The notes beneath the pieces are model-generated. The model had not been told where the DNA came from. It made no database searches and saw nothing but the letters and a program-made list of their open reading frames with translations. The translations under genes and the position numbers were made by a program. Of a DNA stretch of 64,000 nucleotides, positions 28,510 to 37,517 are shown piece after piece. Source of the DNA: Halorussus litoreus (GTDB lineage: Archaea > Halobacteriota > Halobacteria > Halobacteriales > Haladaptataceae). Position 1 is the stretch's first letter, and each line of letters starts with the position of its first letter. The stretch lies in the NCBI RefSeq assembly GCF_003382685.1, contig NZ_KZ859508.1:1-64000 (forward strand), read 5' to 3'.

Positions 28510-29364
28510 ATGGGAGTACTCTCACGCCTGTCGTACGTCGTGCGGTCGAAGCTGAACGCCGTGTTGAACCGGGCCGAAGACCCCTCCGAGACTCTCGACT
28601 ACTCCTACGAGCAGATGCGCGACGAGCTCCAGGAGGTCAAGCAGGGCATCGCCGACCTGACGACCCAGAAGAAGCGCCTCGAGATGCAGAAGCGCAACCT
28701 TGAGGAGAACGTCGAGAAGCACAACGAGCAGGCCAGACAGGCCGTCAATCAGGACCGCGAGGACCTCGCGCGGCGCGCGCTAGAGAAGAAGAAGACCAAG
28801 ATGAACCAGATCGAGGAGTTGGAGGGCCAGATCGCCAGCCTCCAGAACACGCAGGACGACCTCGTCGACAAGAAGAACCAGCTCCAGAACCGCATCGAGG
28901 AGTTCAAGACCAAGAAGGAGTCGATGAAGGCGCGCTACGAGGCCGCCGAGGCCCAGAGCCGCGTCTCCGAGGCGATGACCGGCGCTGGCGACGAGATGGA
29001 GGACGTGGGCCGGGCGATCGAGCGCGCGGAGGACCGCACCGAGGACATGGAGGCCCGCGCCGAGGCGATGGACGAACTCCAGGAGTCGGGCGCGTTCGAG
29101 GACGCCCTCTCGGACAAGGACAGCCTCGACCGCGAACTCGAAGAGGTCCGCAGTTCGGGCGAGGTCAACGCCGAACTCGAGACCCTGAAGAACGAGATGG
29201 GGAAGGGCTCGTCGGGCAGTTCGACCGCCGACGCTGACGCCGGAAGCGACACCGAAGCCGAGGTGGAGGCCGAACTCGACGCCGACGCGGACGTGGAGTC
29301 GGAACTCGCCGACCCCGAGGTCGAGCAGGAACTCGAAGAGCTCCGCGACGAGGAAGACTCCTAA
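28510..29364 (+). CDS. pspA: PspA/IM30 family membrane-stress protein
   Basis: 284 residues. PspA/Vipp1 proteins form rods or rings on membranes and protect them under stress. The N-terminal amphipathic start 'MGVLSRLSYVVRSKLNAVLNR' is followed by a coiled coil of about 170 residues (helices of K/E/Q-rich sequence, for example KKTKMNQIEELEGQIASL). The C-terminal ~60 residues are acidic and low complexity (DADAGSDTEAEVEAELD). Fits the archaeal family in length. Confidence 0.92.
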   Translation: MGVLSRLSYVVRSKLNAVLNRAEDPSETLDYSYEQMRDELQEVKQGIADLTTQKKRLEMQKRNLEENVEKHNEQARQAVNQDREDLARRALEKKKTKMNQIEELEGQIASLQNTQDDLVDKKNQLQNRIEEFKTKKESMKARYEAAEAQSRVSEAMTGAGDEMEDVGRAIERAEDRTEDMEARAEAMDELQESGAFEDALSDKDSLDRELEEVRSSGEVNAELETLKNEMGKGSSGSSTADADAGSDTEAEVEAELDADADVESELADPEVEQELEELRDEEDS

Positions 29365-29433
29365 TCCTCGCCCGAGCCGATTTCTGCGGCTTCGTCGGCG
29401 TCAGTCCGCCGCCTGCTCACCGCCAGTCCGCCG

Positions 29434-30009
29434 TCAACCTTCCGTGCTGACGCCCGGCCCGGTCTGTATCTGGACGCCCGGCAGCCGTTCGGCGGTCAGC
29501 CCGCGGAACTCGCCCGGACAGTCCACCACGCCGTTGACGATGTACGCCGTGCCGAGTCCGACCGGCGTCGCCTGCTCGTCGACGTAGATGGTCTCGATCT
29601 CGACCAGCCTGTTGGCCCGCACGGTCGGGGTTCCCCGGGTAGTGCCGAATCCGAGGTCGCCGACTGCGTTCTCCCAGTCGACGACGATGCCCTCCCAGAT
29701 GGTGAGGTTCTCGGTCGGCCAGTTCGAGAACCCGCAGCCGCCGACCTCGCTCACGTCCGGGTCGTCGTCTGTCCGGTCGGTCAGCAGGAGTATCTTGCGC
29801 ACTGGCCCGCTCTCGAGACGCTCGGGATACGGGAGCGCGATTCGGCGGGTGTAGCGCGCCCGCTCCGGTTCGTCCTGTGCGGTCGCGTCTGGGCCCTTCC
29901 CGGACGCCCCGACGCCCGTTGCAACCATTCCCGCGACTCCGAACGCTGCTACTGTTCCGCGCTTCAGAAGAGTTCGTCTGTTTAGGTTCGTGTCTGATTG
30001 GTCGCTCAT
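29434..30009 (-). CDS. Tat-exported protein of unknown function
   Basis: 191 residues. The N-terminus 'NLNRRTLLKRGTVAAFG' is a Tat signal with hydrophobic core and Ala-rich end. The mature domain is beta-rich with Cys in 'GGCGFSNWP' and 'VVDCPGEF' that could pair. No family recognised. It lies between pspA (convergent) and the divergent DCC protein gene. Confidence 0.7.
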   Translation of the reverse strand: MSDQSDTNLNRRTLLKRGTVAAFGVAGMVATGVGASGKGPDATAQDEPERARYTRRIALPYPERLESGPVRKILLLTDRTDDDPDVSEVGGCGFSNWPTENLTIWEGIVVDWENAVGDLGFGTTRGTPTVRANRLVEIETIYVDEQATPVGLGTAYIVNGVVDCPGEFRGLTAERLPGVQIQTGPGVSTEG

Positions 30010-30194
30010 CGTCTCCCCGTTCCCAACCGGACGCCGACCTCCGTAATCGTTGTCGCCGAACGCCGGATTCGTTGTCGCCGAACGCCGGAAATCTTCCGAC
30101 CGGCGTTCTCCGTCGGTCGGCCGCTCCGGTTGAGGCCACCTGTCGGCCGCCGACTCCGGCAGGAATTAGTGGCTCACGCCCGTCAGTTCCGGCC

Positions 30195-30590
30195 ATGAGC
30201 GATACCCCCCCGACGCTGGTCTTCGACGACGACTGTGGCTTCTGCACGTGGTGGGCCGACTTCTTCGAGGAGCGCTCGGACCTCCGCATAGTCGGGTTCT
30301 CGGAGCTGACGCCCGAACTGCGCGAGCGCCTGCCCGACGATTACGAGGAGTGCTCGCACCTGCTGGCCGACGGCGAGGTCTACTCCTGCGGCCAGTCGCT
30401 GGAGCAGGCGTTCGTCCGGTCGGACCTGGGCGAGGAGTTCCGGCCCGTGGTCGGCTTCCTTCGGAACTTCAAGGAGTACGAGGACGTTCGCGAGGGCGTG
30501 TACCGGTGGGTCGCACAGAACCGCGGCGATCTGGGGTTCGTGATGTCGAAGACGCCGCGGGCGCGTCGGAAGTCCGGGAACGAGAAGTAG
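30195..30590 (+). CDS. DCC family (DUF393) thiol-disulfide protein
   Basis: 131 residues from the ATG at 30195. The DCC signature DDDCGFCTWW puts a CxxC pair at residues 14 and 17. This thioredoxin-like family is small and cytosolic, with poorly known partners. The later segment 'GFLRNFKEYEDVREGVYRWVAQNR' is typical of the C-terminal helices. It converges on the HNH-repeat gene. Confidence 0.85.
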   Translation: MSDTPPTLVFDDDCGFCTWWADFFEERSDLRIVGFSELTPELRERLPDDYEECSHLLADGEVYSCGQSLEQAFVRSDLGEEFRPVVGFLRNFKEYEDVREGVYRWVAQNRGDLGFVMSKTPRARRKSGNEK

Positions 30591-30680
30591 TGAACCGGCG
30601 TTCTACTGTCCTTTTGGCTCGGCCCTGACACGCTTTTGAGGTCGACGGCGTGAGGAGACGGAACGAGTCGGGCTTGTCGC

Positions 30681-32384
30681 TCAGTCGTCGGTCGCCGACT
30701 CGCGCCAGCGGTCGCCCGCGGCCTCGACCTGCTCGACGCCGAGGTCGGCCATCCGGCGCTGGAGCGCGTCGAGCGTCTCGACCCCGATGCGGAGTTCGCG
30801 AGTACCTGACTCGGACCCCGACTCCAACTCCGGCCTCGACCCTGCCCCAGTCCCAGGCCCAGTCTCGCGCGAGACGGTCACCGCGTCACCGTCGCGGACG
30901 ACGTCGTAGTCGTCGACCCGGGCGGACTCGAACTCGCCGTCGAACAGCGCGAGCGCGTGTCGCAGGCAGAACAGCACCTCCGCGGGGACGACCTCGTCGC
31001 TTTCGGAGAGCGCGGCCGCGAGTCGCCCGAGACCGTCGCCCTCGGCCGCGTCGAGTACGTCCGACTCGAACGCGACGCTTCGCCGTCTTCCGACCGCGCG
31101 ACACGCCTCGCTGCAGAACAGCCCTTCGTCGTCGGGCAGATCCGACACCGGCTCGCGCACCGCCGCGGCGCAGACGTCGCAACGGCCCTCGACGAACGTT
31201 CGACCGTCGTCCGTCCGGATGCCGGCCGCGTCGAGCGCCTCGTCCCACGAGCCGAACCGGTTGTAGTAGGTCATCCCGGCGTAGGGGCCACAGTCGTCCA
31301 TGTCGGCGCGGCGCGGGCGGCGGCCGAGTCGGGTCGCCATCTGGCGGAGTTCGCGCACGAGTTCGCGGGTCGGGATGGCGTCCCGGCGCGAGCGCCGCGG
31401 TTCGAGCCCGGCGGCGTCGAGCGCGCAGTTCCACGAGCCGAACCGGTCGAGGTACGTGGTCACGGCGTACTCGCCGTCCTCTCGTATCTCCGCGACCGTG
31501 GGCGGACGCCCCCGCTCCTCGGCGACGCGGTGCACGTCGGCGACGAGCTTCGCGGTGGGGATGCGGCGCTTGCCGCCGCCTGTCACCCGTCGGTCCAGAT
31601 CGAGGTCCGCGGCCACGAGCGCGGCCTCCCACGAGCCGAACCGGCGGCGGTACGTCTTCGGGCTGTGCTCGCCGAGTTCCGACATCTCGGTCTCGGTCGG
31701 TGGGCGTCCGAGTGCGCTCGCGAGGCGGTCGAGCTCCGCGACAAGGTCGTTGTCGCTCACCTGCCGGCGCGACGGTAATGGGTACGACTCGGACACGCCC
31801 GCGCGGTCGAGCGCGGCCGCCCACGAGTCGTATCGCCGGAAGTACGTCGCCGCGCTGTAGCGACCGCGCTCGTCGAACTCCTCGGAGGTGGGACACCGCC
31901 CCACCTCTTCGGTCACGCGCCGGAGTTCCGAGAGGAGTTCGGCCTCCGGGATGCCGGTCGCGTGCTCGCGGGTGTCGAGACCCGCCTCCGCCAGCGCGTC
32001 GGTCCACGAGCCGAACCGGTCGGCGTAGGTCGAGGGGGCGCGCGGACCGTCCGTGCGCATCTGCGCCCGGGTCGGCGTCTCGCCCAGCTCGTCGGCGAAC
32101 GCCAGCAGGTCCTCGAGCAGTTCGTCGTCGGTGTACGTCACGCCGCCCGCGTCGACCGGGACGCCGGCGGCCTCCTTCGCGTCGGTCCACGAGCCGAACC
32201 GCGACTGGTACGTGCTCGGCGAGAACGCGCCGCGCTCGTCCGCGTCGGCCATGCTCGGACTCCCGTCGACCTCCTCGGCGACTCGCCGGAGGTCGGCCAG
32301 CAGCGCCTCGTCGGGAATCCGGTTGCCCGAGCGCCCGCTGCCGGCCGAATCGTCGTTTTCGGCACTTCCGCTGCTCTCCGACAT
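30681..32384 (-). CDS. Protein with six HNH/homing-endonuclease-associated repeats
   Basis: 567 residues. Six copies of a ~60-residue repeat (pattern LLxDLRRVAEExGxxPTxxEMxExGxYSxxTYxxRFGSWxxALxxAG) lie at about 25-395, with the FGSW core near 63, 124, 186 (DSW), 250, 315 and 378. These match the HNH-repeat family found beside homing endonucleases, where they bind DNA. A treble-clef type Cys4 follows (C402, C405, C424, C428). The rest is an acidic linker and a helical end. There is no HNH nuclease motif here, so it may act as a DNA-binding protein. Confidence 0.8.
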   Translation of the reverse strand: MSESSGSAENDDSAGSGRSGNRIPDEALLADLRRVAEEVDGSPSMADADERGAFSPSTYQSRFGSWTDAKEAAGVPVDAGGVTYTDDELLEDLLAFADELGETPTRAQMRTDGPRAPSTYADRFGSWTDALAEAGLDTREHATGIPEAELLSELRRVTEEVGRCPTSEEFDERGRYSAATYFRRYDSWAAALDRAGVSESYPLPSRRQVSDNDLVAELDRLASALGRPPTETEMSELGEHSPKTYRRRFGSWEAALVAADLDLDRRVTGGGKRRIPTAKLVADVHRVAEERGRPPTVAEIREDGEYAVTTYLDRFGSWNCALDAAGLEPRRSRRDAIPTRELVRELRQMATRLGRRPRRADMDDCGPYAGMTYYNRFGSWDEALDAAGIRTDDGRTFVEGRCDVCAAAVREPVSDLPDDEGLFCSEACRAVGRRRSVAFESDVLDAAEGDGLGRLAAALSESDEVVPAEVLFCLRHALALFDGEFESARVDDYDVVRDGDAVTVSRETGPGTGAGSRPELESGSESGTRELRIGVETLDALQRRMADLGVEQVEAAGDRWRESATDD

Positions 32385-32708
32385 GCTACCGGCCTCGCGG
32401 ATGAGTCGACCGGTTCGCGCGGACGAACGCCCTATACACCACCGATTGGCACGACACTGTTATGTGTCGCATTTAGATAACGTCCGGGTATATTTGTACC
32501 GGTCGGAATCACGTATCCGAGGATAAAAGAAGGAATTTTCGAAGATATTTTACTATGGGGCCAGTTTTCCAAAAATATTTGGCTCCGCATTCTTTCTCGC
32601 CACGCTTGGTTCGGAAGAACCGGCCGGCGTCAGGCCGGGGCGGACCGACCACAGCAGTTCGGCGGAACGGGCCGACTTCGGGTCGACGACCGACTCGGGC
32701 CAGCCGCG
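32385..32708. other. Intergenic region before the HNH-repeat gene
   Basis: 324 bases. An AT-rich part (32460-32590) contains the near-palindrome CCAAAAATATTTGG at about 32568-32581 and several A/T tracts typical of haloarchaeal promoters. No gene seen. Confidence 0.4.
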
Positions 32709-33038
32709 TCAGCTGTACTCGCGCCAGCGATAGCCACACTCCTGACACTTGAAGAATCGCGTCGGCGGCTCGTCGGCGGCACCGGTCTGCTTGATGGTGT
32801 ACCACGCCGTGCCGTGCCCGCACTCGTCGCAGACCACGTCGTCGTCGGTGGGCTTGCCCTCGAAGTTGGCGTCCTCGGAGGTCTCGATCACGTCGGACTC
32901 GCCCTGCTCCTCGGTGGTGACGAACTCCGCGGCCTTGTCCTCGTCCTTGGCGTCGGTGTGCTGGCAGTCGTCGTTCGAGCAGATCATCTTCGATCCCATA
33001 GACTTCATCATGGAGCCACACTCGTCGCAGAATTGCAT
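32709..33038 (-). CDS. tfs: Transcription factor S (TFIIS-like)
   Basis: 109 residues from the ATG at 33038 (MQFCDECGSMM). TFS stimulates RNA cleavage by archaeal RNA polymerase. The N-terminal zinc ribbon has CDEC and CSNDDC pairs. The C-terminal ribbon carries CDEC and CQEC around 'GAADEPPTRFFKC', which holds the Asp-Glu needed to rescue arrested polymerase. Length matches the family. Longer upstream start options run into unrelated sequence. Confidence 0.95.
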   Translation of the reverse strand: MQFCDECGSMMKSMGSKMICSNDDCQHTDAKDEDKAAEFVTTEEQGESDVIETSEDANFEGKPTDDDVVCDECGHGTAWYTIKQTGAADEPPTRFFKCQECGYRWREYS

Positions 33039-33109
33039 GCCCGGGCGTAATCGGCGGTCGCTGATAAGCGCCACGCTCCGCGGGAATCGGCCGCTGGACG
33101 GCTGTTTCC

Positions 33110-33160
33110 GCAGCTCGGCCACTACTCCCGCAGCTCGGCCACTACTCCCGCAGCTCGGCC
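33110..33160. repeat. 20-bp triplication spanning the DUF255 gene stop codon
   Basis: GCAGCTCGGCCACTACTCCC repeats at 33110, 33130 and 33150. On the minus strand each copy contains the gene's last codons (VAELRE) and stop, so two extra stop-containing units lie after the real stop. It looks like a local duplication. Confidence 0.9.
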
Positions 33161-34881
33161 ACGCGCTCGCCGAGCTCGTCGGGGGTCGCCGCCGGTTCGG
33201 AGCGCTCGCCCGCCGAGACGACGGTCGCGGTGCCGGGATCGTGCGAATCCTCATCGTCGCCGCCGCGCAGTCGCTCGACGTTCGGGATCACGACTTTCTC
33301 GTGGTCGGCGACCCGGAGCGCGGCCCGGTGGAGGTCCGACCCGGCGTCGTCGGCGACCTCGACCACGAGCGGGTCCCGGGAGAGTCGCGCCGCCGCGGTG
33401 GCGTAGGCCGCGACCTGCACGCCGAAGCGGTCGGCGGCGTCCGCGAACGCCGCGACGGCTCCTTCGGCGGCCTCCCGGTAGCGGTCGTCGCCGGTCAGGA
33501 TCGCGAGGTCGACCAACGCGTCGGCCATCTCGGCGTTGTGGTCGATAGGCCGGAGTGACCTGTCGAGCAGTCCGGGGCCCTCGCGCGGCCCGTCCACGAA
33601 CGCGCCGGGAGTCGTTCCATCGTCGTCCCTCTCCCGGAGTTCGTCGAGCGCGAAGTCCGCGACCTCGCGGGCGACGTCGAGGTAGCGCTCGACCTCGCCC
33701 GTCGCTGCCCCGTCGTCGGAGGGTTCCCCGCTTCCGAGCACCTGCCGGGCGGTCGTGAGCGCCGACAGGAGGTGAGCGTGGTCGGCGAGCAGGCCGGACT
33801 CGCTCTCGGGCGCGTCGAAGTGCCGGACGCGGCCGTCCGCGACCAGTTCGGAGAGCACGTAGTCCAGCGCGCGCTCGGCGTACGTCCGGGCGCGCTCGTC
33901 GTCGGTGTACGCGTGGAACGCGAGCAGGGCCTCCGCGACCGCGGCGTTGGCGTCGGCGAAGGCTGTCGGGTCGACCGCTGGCGGGTCGGCGGCCTCGCGG
34001 TCGCTCGGGTCGAGCCCGTAGTAGGCGCTCACGTCGGGGTCGTCCTCGCTCGCGCCGGGGGACTGGCTTCCAGCAAACCCCTCCCCGTTCCACAGCGCCG
34101 TGGTCAGATACTCGACCGTGCGCTCGGCCGGGTCGCGGTAGGACTCGTCGCCGGTGTAGAGGTAGGCGTTCGCGAACGCCCGGACGAGCGCGGCGTTCGT
34201 CGCGGCCAGTTTCTCGTGGTGGACCCCGCTCCAGTCGCGGCTCTCGGCGAACCGGAAGAAGCCGCCGTCGTAGTCGTCGTAGAGGTTCCGCCGGACGGCT
34301 TCGAGCGTGGCCAGCGCCTGCTCGCGCTCGCGCTTCAGTGCGAACTCGACGGTGCGGGGCAGGGGGAACTTCTCGCTGTCGCCCCACCCGCCGAACTGGT
34401 CGTCGAACTTGTCGTCCAGTTGGCCGGCGACGAGTCGCTCGATCTCCGGCGAGAGCTCGCCCGCGGGCGGGTCTTCCCGGAGATTTCGCGGGATCTGGGC
34501 GGCGTCGCGGCCCTTGTGCGTCCAGAGGTCGCGCACCCGCTGGACGACCTGCCGCATCCCGTCGACGCCGAGGTACGTCGCGCCGGTCAGAAGTTCGCCC
34601 TCGGGTGTGAGGAACACGGTCGAGGGGAACCCGCCGACGTTGTACCGCTCGCGGACTCGCGGCTGGCGGTCCACGTCGACTCGGATGGGGACGAACGAGT
34701 CGTTGACGTTCGCGGCCACCATCGGGTTGCTGTACGCCTCGCGGTCCATCTCGTGACACCAGGCGCACCACGTGGCCGACAGCGACAGCAGAATCGGCGT
34801 GTCGGTCTCCTGGGCCTCGGCGAAGGCGTCTGCGCCCCACTCGCGCCACTCGACCTTGGTCTCCTCGGCGCTCGAATTCAT
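33142..34881 (-). CDS. DUF255 thioredoxin-fold protein (YyaL/SPATA20-like)
   Basis: 579 residues, shorter than the ~700 of bacterial YyaL but typical for haloarchaea. The N-terminal thioredoxin-like domain has the CxxC pair at Cys39 and Cys42 (WCAWCHEMDREAYSNP). The rest is an alpha/alpha barrel like glycosidases (segments GGFFRFAESRDWSGVHHEKLAATNAALV and SQSPGASEDDPDVSAYYGLD). Biological role unknown. The stop region is triplicated. Confidence 0.88.
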   Translation of the reverse strand: MNSSAEETKVEWREWGADAFAEAQETDTPILLSLSATWCAWCHEMDREAYSNPMVAANVNDSFVPIRVDVDRQPRVRERYNVGGFPSTVFLTPEGELLTGATYLGVDGMRQVVQRVRDLWTHKGRDAAQIPRNLREDPPAGELSPEIERLVAGQLDDKFDDQFGGWGDSEKFPLPRTVEFALKREREQALATLEAVRRNLYDDYDGGFFRFAESRDWSGVHHEKLAATNAALVRAFANAYLYTGDESYRDPAERTVEYLTTALWNGEGFAGSQSPGASEDDPDVSAYYGLDPSDREAADPPAVDPTAFADANAAVAEALLAFHAYTDDERARTYAERALDYVLSELVADGRVRHFDAPESESGLLADHAHLLSALTTARQVLGSGEPSDDGAATGEVERYLDVAREVADFALDELRERDDDGTTPGAFVDGPREGPGLLDRSLRPIDHNAEMADALVDLAILTGDDRYREAAEGAVAAFADAADRFGVQVAAYATAAARLSRDPLVVEVADDAGSDLHRAALRVADHEKVVIPNVERLRGGDDEDSHDPGTATVVSAGERSEPAATPDELGERVAELRE

Positions 34882-35206
34882 CTTGGTCGAAGTTGGTCGC
34901 GGCTCCGGATGGGTCTTGCTATGTGGGCGTCGCTGGCTGGTATCCGGGTGTTCCTGACGTTCGGTTCTGCTTCGAGGTCGTTCAGTGATTGGGGTGCGAC
35001 CACTGTTTTATTTTAGATTCGGTGCGCGCGCGAGCAGTGCGCGGCGCGAAGCGTGCCGGGGCGATAAACCACTATTCGCTGTAGGAAACACCAGGCCAGC
35101 ACGCGACGCGGGAGTCCGGTCGATAGCAACCGACCACAGCCTCTCGACCCCCGAACTCACCACCGGTAGCGGGACGCTTACAATCCCGCGCCGCCAAGCG
35201 TGAATC
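34882..35206. other. Intergenic region with a short GC-rich hairpin
   Basis: 325 bases between the DUF255 gene and the J-domain gene. It contains GCGCGCGCGAGCAGTGCGCG near 35020-35045, which resembles the first block of repeat family 1 but lacks its core. CTTACAATCC at 35177-35186 is a plausible TATA region for the J-domain gene. Nothing else seen. Confidence 0.4.
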
Positions 35207-35800
35207 GTGAACCAGGAGCGGCTCATGTTCGGGCTGGCGGCCGTGCTCGCGGGCATCGCTACCCTCGAGTTCGTGCTGGCGTTCGTCTACACGCCCGCGC
35301 TGTTCGCAGTCGCCGTCCCGTTCGCCGCGGCGGCCTACCTCGTCTGGTACCACGCCAGCGGGCGACTCCGCGACCGCGTCGAGGAGGGCCGCGCGGGGGC
35401 CTACGGCAGGCCGGGGTCGGGGCCAAACCAGCGCACCGGCCCGCAGGCCGAATCCCAGCGTGGCGGCTTCGGCGCTGGCCCGCGCGAGTCGTACTCCGGC
35501 CGGCGCGGCGGGTTCGGCACCCAGCAGGGCGGATTCGGCTCGGGCGGGGGCGGTCGAGCGGGCGCGAGAGGGCGCGCCAGCGCGACCGGCCGCGCTGGCG
35601 CGCGCGGCGTCGGCGACGACGGGCCGACGCCGCGCGAGGCCTACCGGGCGCTCGACCTCGACCCCGGTGCGGACGACGAGGCGGTCCGACAGGCGTACCG
35701 CGAGCGCGTCAAGTCCGTCCATCCCGACCGCGAGGATGGCGACGAGGAGGAGTTCAAGCGCGTGACCGAAGCGTACGAACTGCTACGGAATCGAAACTGA
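35207..35800 (+). CDS. Membrane-anchored J-domain (DnaJ-like) protein
   Basis: 197 residues from a GTG (ATG 18 bases later also possible). Two N-terminal hydrophobic helices (AAVLAGIATLEFVLAFVY; LFAVAVPFAAAAYLVWY) are followed by a Gly/Arg-rich low-complexity linker (residues ~65-130). The C-terminal J domain (AYRALDLDPGADDEAVRQAYRERV) has HPD at about 172-174. It would recruit DnaK to the membrane. Client unknown. Confidence 0.85.
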   Translation: MNQERLMFGLAAVLAGIATLEFVLAFVYTPALFAVAVPFAAAAYLVWYHASGRLRDRVEEGRAGAYGRPGSGPNQRTGPQAESQRGGFGAGPRESYSGRRGGFGTQQGGFGSGGGGRAGARGRASATGRAGARGVGDDGPTPREAYRALDLDPGADDEAVRQAYRERVKSVHPDREDGDEEEFKRVTEAYELLRNRN

Positions 35801-35899
35801 ATCTATCGCGACCACCGACCGCCGGGACTGATTTTCCGGCCGTCACCAGTCGGGTTTATTACGGATGGCTCACAACACCTCGCTACCTTTCACCCCGCC

Positions 35900-37423
35900 A
35901 TGTCAGCGAACCTCCGGCAGTGGTGCGTCGCCGCCCTCGCCGCGGTCGTACTCGCGGCTACCGTCGCGCCGTGGCTCGGGTCCGGCGCGGCGGCAGCTCA
36001 GTCGAGCGCTTCGTTCGAGAAGCGCGTGGTGTACGAACGGACCGGGGGCGTGGCGAACGTCACCGTGCAGGCCGACGCGCCCGCGACGGTCCACCTCGGC
36101 TCGCAGAACGACGCGTTCGTGCTCCGCGTGCGTGTCGGCAAGGGGACGACCCGGCTCCGGCTCAACACGTACAAGGCCGGGGAAGCGGGTCGATACTCCC
36201 TCTCGGAGATGGTCTGGGCCGCGAAGGGCAACGTCCGGAGCCGGACGCTGCTGAGCGACCCCATCGACGCGCCGCTGGACCCCGCTCAATACGATATGAA
36301 CGTCTCGGTCGACGGCGTCGAGCAGGATCTGGCCACGCTTTGGGTTCAGGAGCCGACGACCGACGGCATCTCGGCCCGCATCGCGCCGCGCGCGACGAAG
36401 GTCGAGGAACTGGCCTCCGACGAGGACGTGACCGAGGCGACCATGTCGCCGTGGAACGACTCGGTTGCTCGCGACGACTGGCTGCTGTTGCACGTCGAAG
36501 CGACGGGCGTCAAGGGCTATCTCGGCGTCGCTGGAGAGATGGACGCCTCGCGGCTCGACCCCGACGACGGTATCATGGGGCTGAGGTTCGTCCAGACGAA
36601 CCCGCCGATGAACGGGGAGGGCAACGAGTTCACGGGCGACGAGGTCGAGCGACTGTTCACCCACGCCGGCACCGATGGGTTCCACGTGGCGGTCGACACC
36701 GGTGAGCACGACGTCGACCCCGGCGACCGGTACCGCGTCTCGTTCGTCGTCCCGAAGAAGAGCCCGCTCGTGACCGCCGAACAGCGCGTCTCGACGGAGA
36801 TCCGCGTGGTCGAGCGCCGGGTCGACCTGCGGCGCAACGGTCCCGGACAGACCATCGTGGTCGACGGCGCGACGACCATCTCCGGGACGACGACGCTCAC
36901 GCCCGGCACGACCATCAACCTCACCGCGCGCGACCCGGGCATCACGCCCCTGTTCGAGCCCCGAACGGTCACGGTGGGCGGCGACCGGACGTTCTCGGCC
37001 TCGTTCGACTTCTCGGGGCTCGACCCCGGCCGGGAGTTCGAGTTCCGGCTCCGCGACCAGAATCGGGTGGTCCCCGCGGTGGTCGCGGGCGCGACGACCA
37101 CGGAGCCGGCAACGACCGAGACGACCGCGCCGACGACGGAGACGACCACCGTGCCCCCGACGACCGCGACGCCGGACCCCACCACGACGGTTCCGCCGAC
37201 CACTGCGACGCCGGAGCCGACGACGACCGACCCGCCGCCGACCACGACGACCGCCGAGGGGCTGACGCAGGCCGCGTTGAATCCCACCGACCGCGTCCAC
37301 ACCCAGCAGGCCGTGTCCGACGAGACGACCGAGGGCGGCGACGGTCCCGTCCCCGGGTTCGGCCCGGTCGCGACCGTGCTCGCGCTCGTGGCCGGGGCCC
37401 TGCTGGCGGTCCGGCGGCTATGA
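35900..37423 (+). CDS. BGTF-type surface protein with PGF-CTERM anchor
   Basis: 507 residues. The signal peptide (WCVAALAAVVLAATVAPWL) is cleaved near AAAAQSS. The folded part is beta-rich and resembles haloarchaeal BGTF surface domains (VERLFTHAGTDGFHVAVDTG). A Thr/Pro-rich linker follows (TTTEPATTETTAPTTE), then the PGF-CTERM signal PGFGPVATVLALVAGALLAVRR, which an archaeosortase (ArtA) cuts to attach lipid. It is therefore an exported, lipid-anchored cell-surface protein. Confidence 0.85.
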   Translation: MSANLRQWCVAALAAVVLAATVAPWLGSGAAAAQSSASFEKRVVYERTGGVANVTVQADAPATVHLGSQNDAFVLRVRVGKGTTRLRLNTYKAGEAGRYSLSEMVWAAKGNVRSRTLLSDPIDAPLDPAQYDMNVSVDGVEQDLATLWVQEPTTDGISARIAPRATKVEELASDEDVTEATMSPWNDSVARDDWLLLHVEATGVKGYLGVAGEMDASRLDPDDGIMGLRFVQTNPPMNGEGNEFTGDEVERLFTHAGTDGFHVAVDTGEHDVDPGDRYRVSFVVPKKSPLVTAEQRVSTEIRVVERRVDLRRNGPGQTIVVDGATTISGTTTLTPGTTINLTARDPGITPLFEPRTVTVGGDRTFSASFDFSGLDPGREFEFRLRDQNRVVPAVVAGATTTEPATTETTAPTTETTTVPPTTATPDPTTTVPPTTATPEPTTTDPPPTTTTAEGLTQAALNPTDRVHTQQAVSDETTEGGDGPVPGFGPVATVLALVAGALLAVRRL

Positions 37424-37517
37424 GACCGCAGAATAATCACTGGATTCGACGCAGGGGCCGACGTTTTATATATGACGACCGAGGATATGGATTCAAACAC
37501 GTCCCCGCGGTGAGAGC

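Noticed and set aside
32555-32752. 65-codon frame before tfs
   Set aside because: It lies in the AT-rich promoter region and overlaps the tfs 3' end in antisense, with no support.
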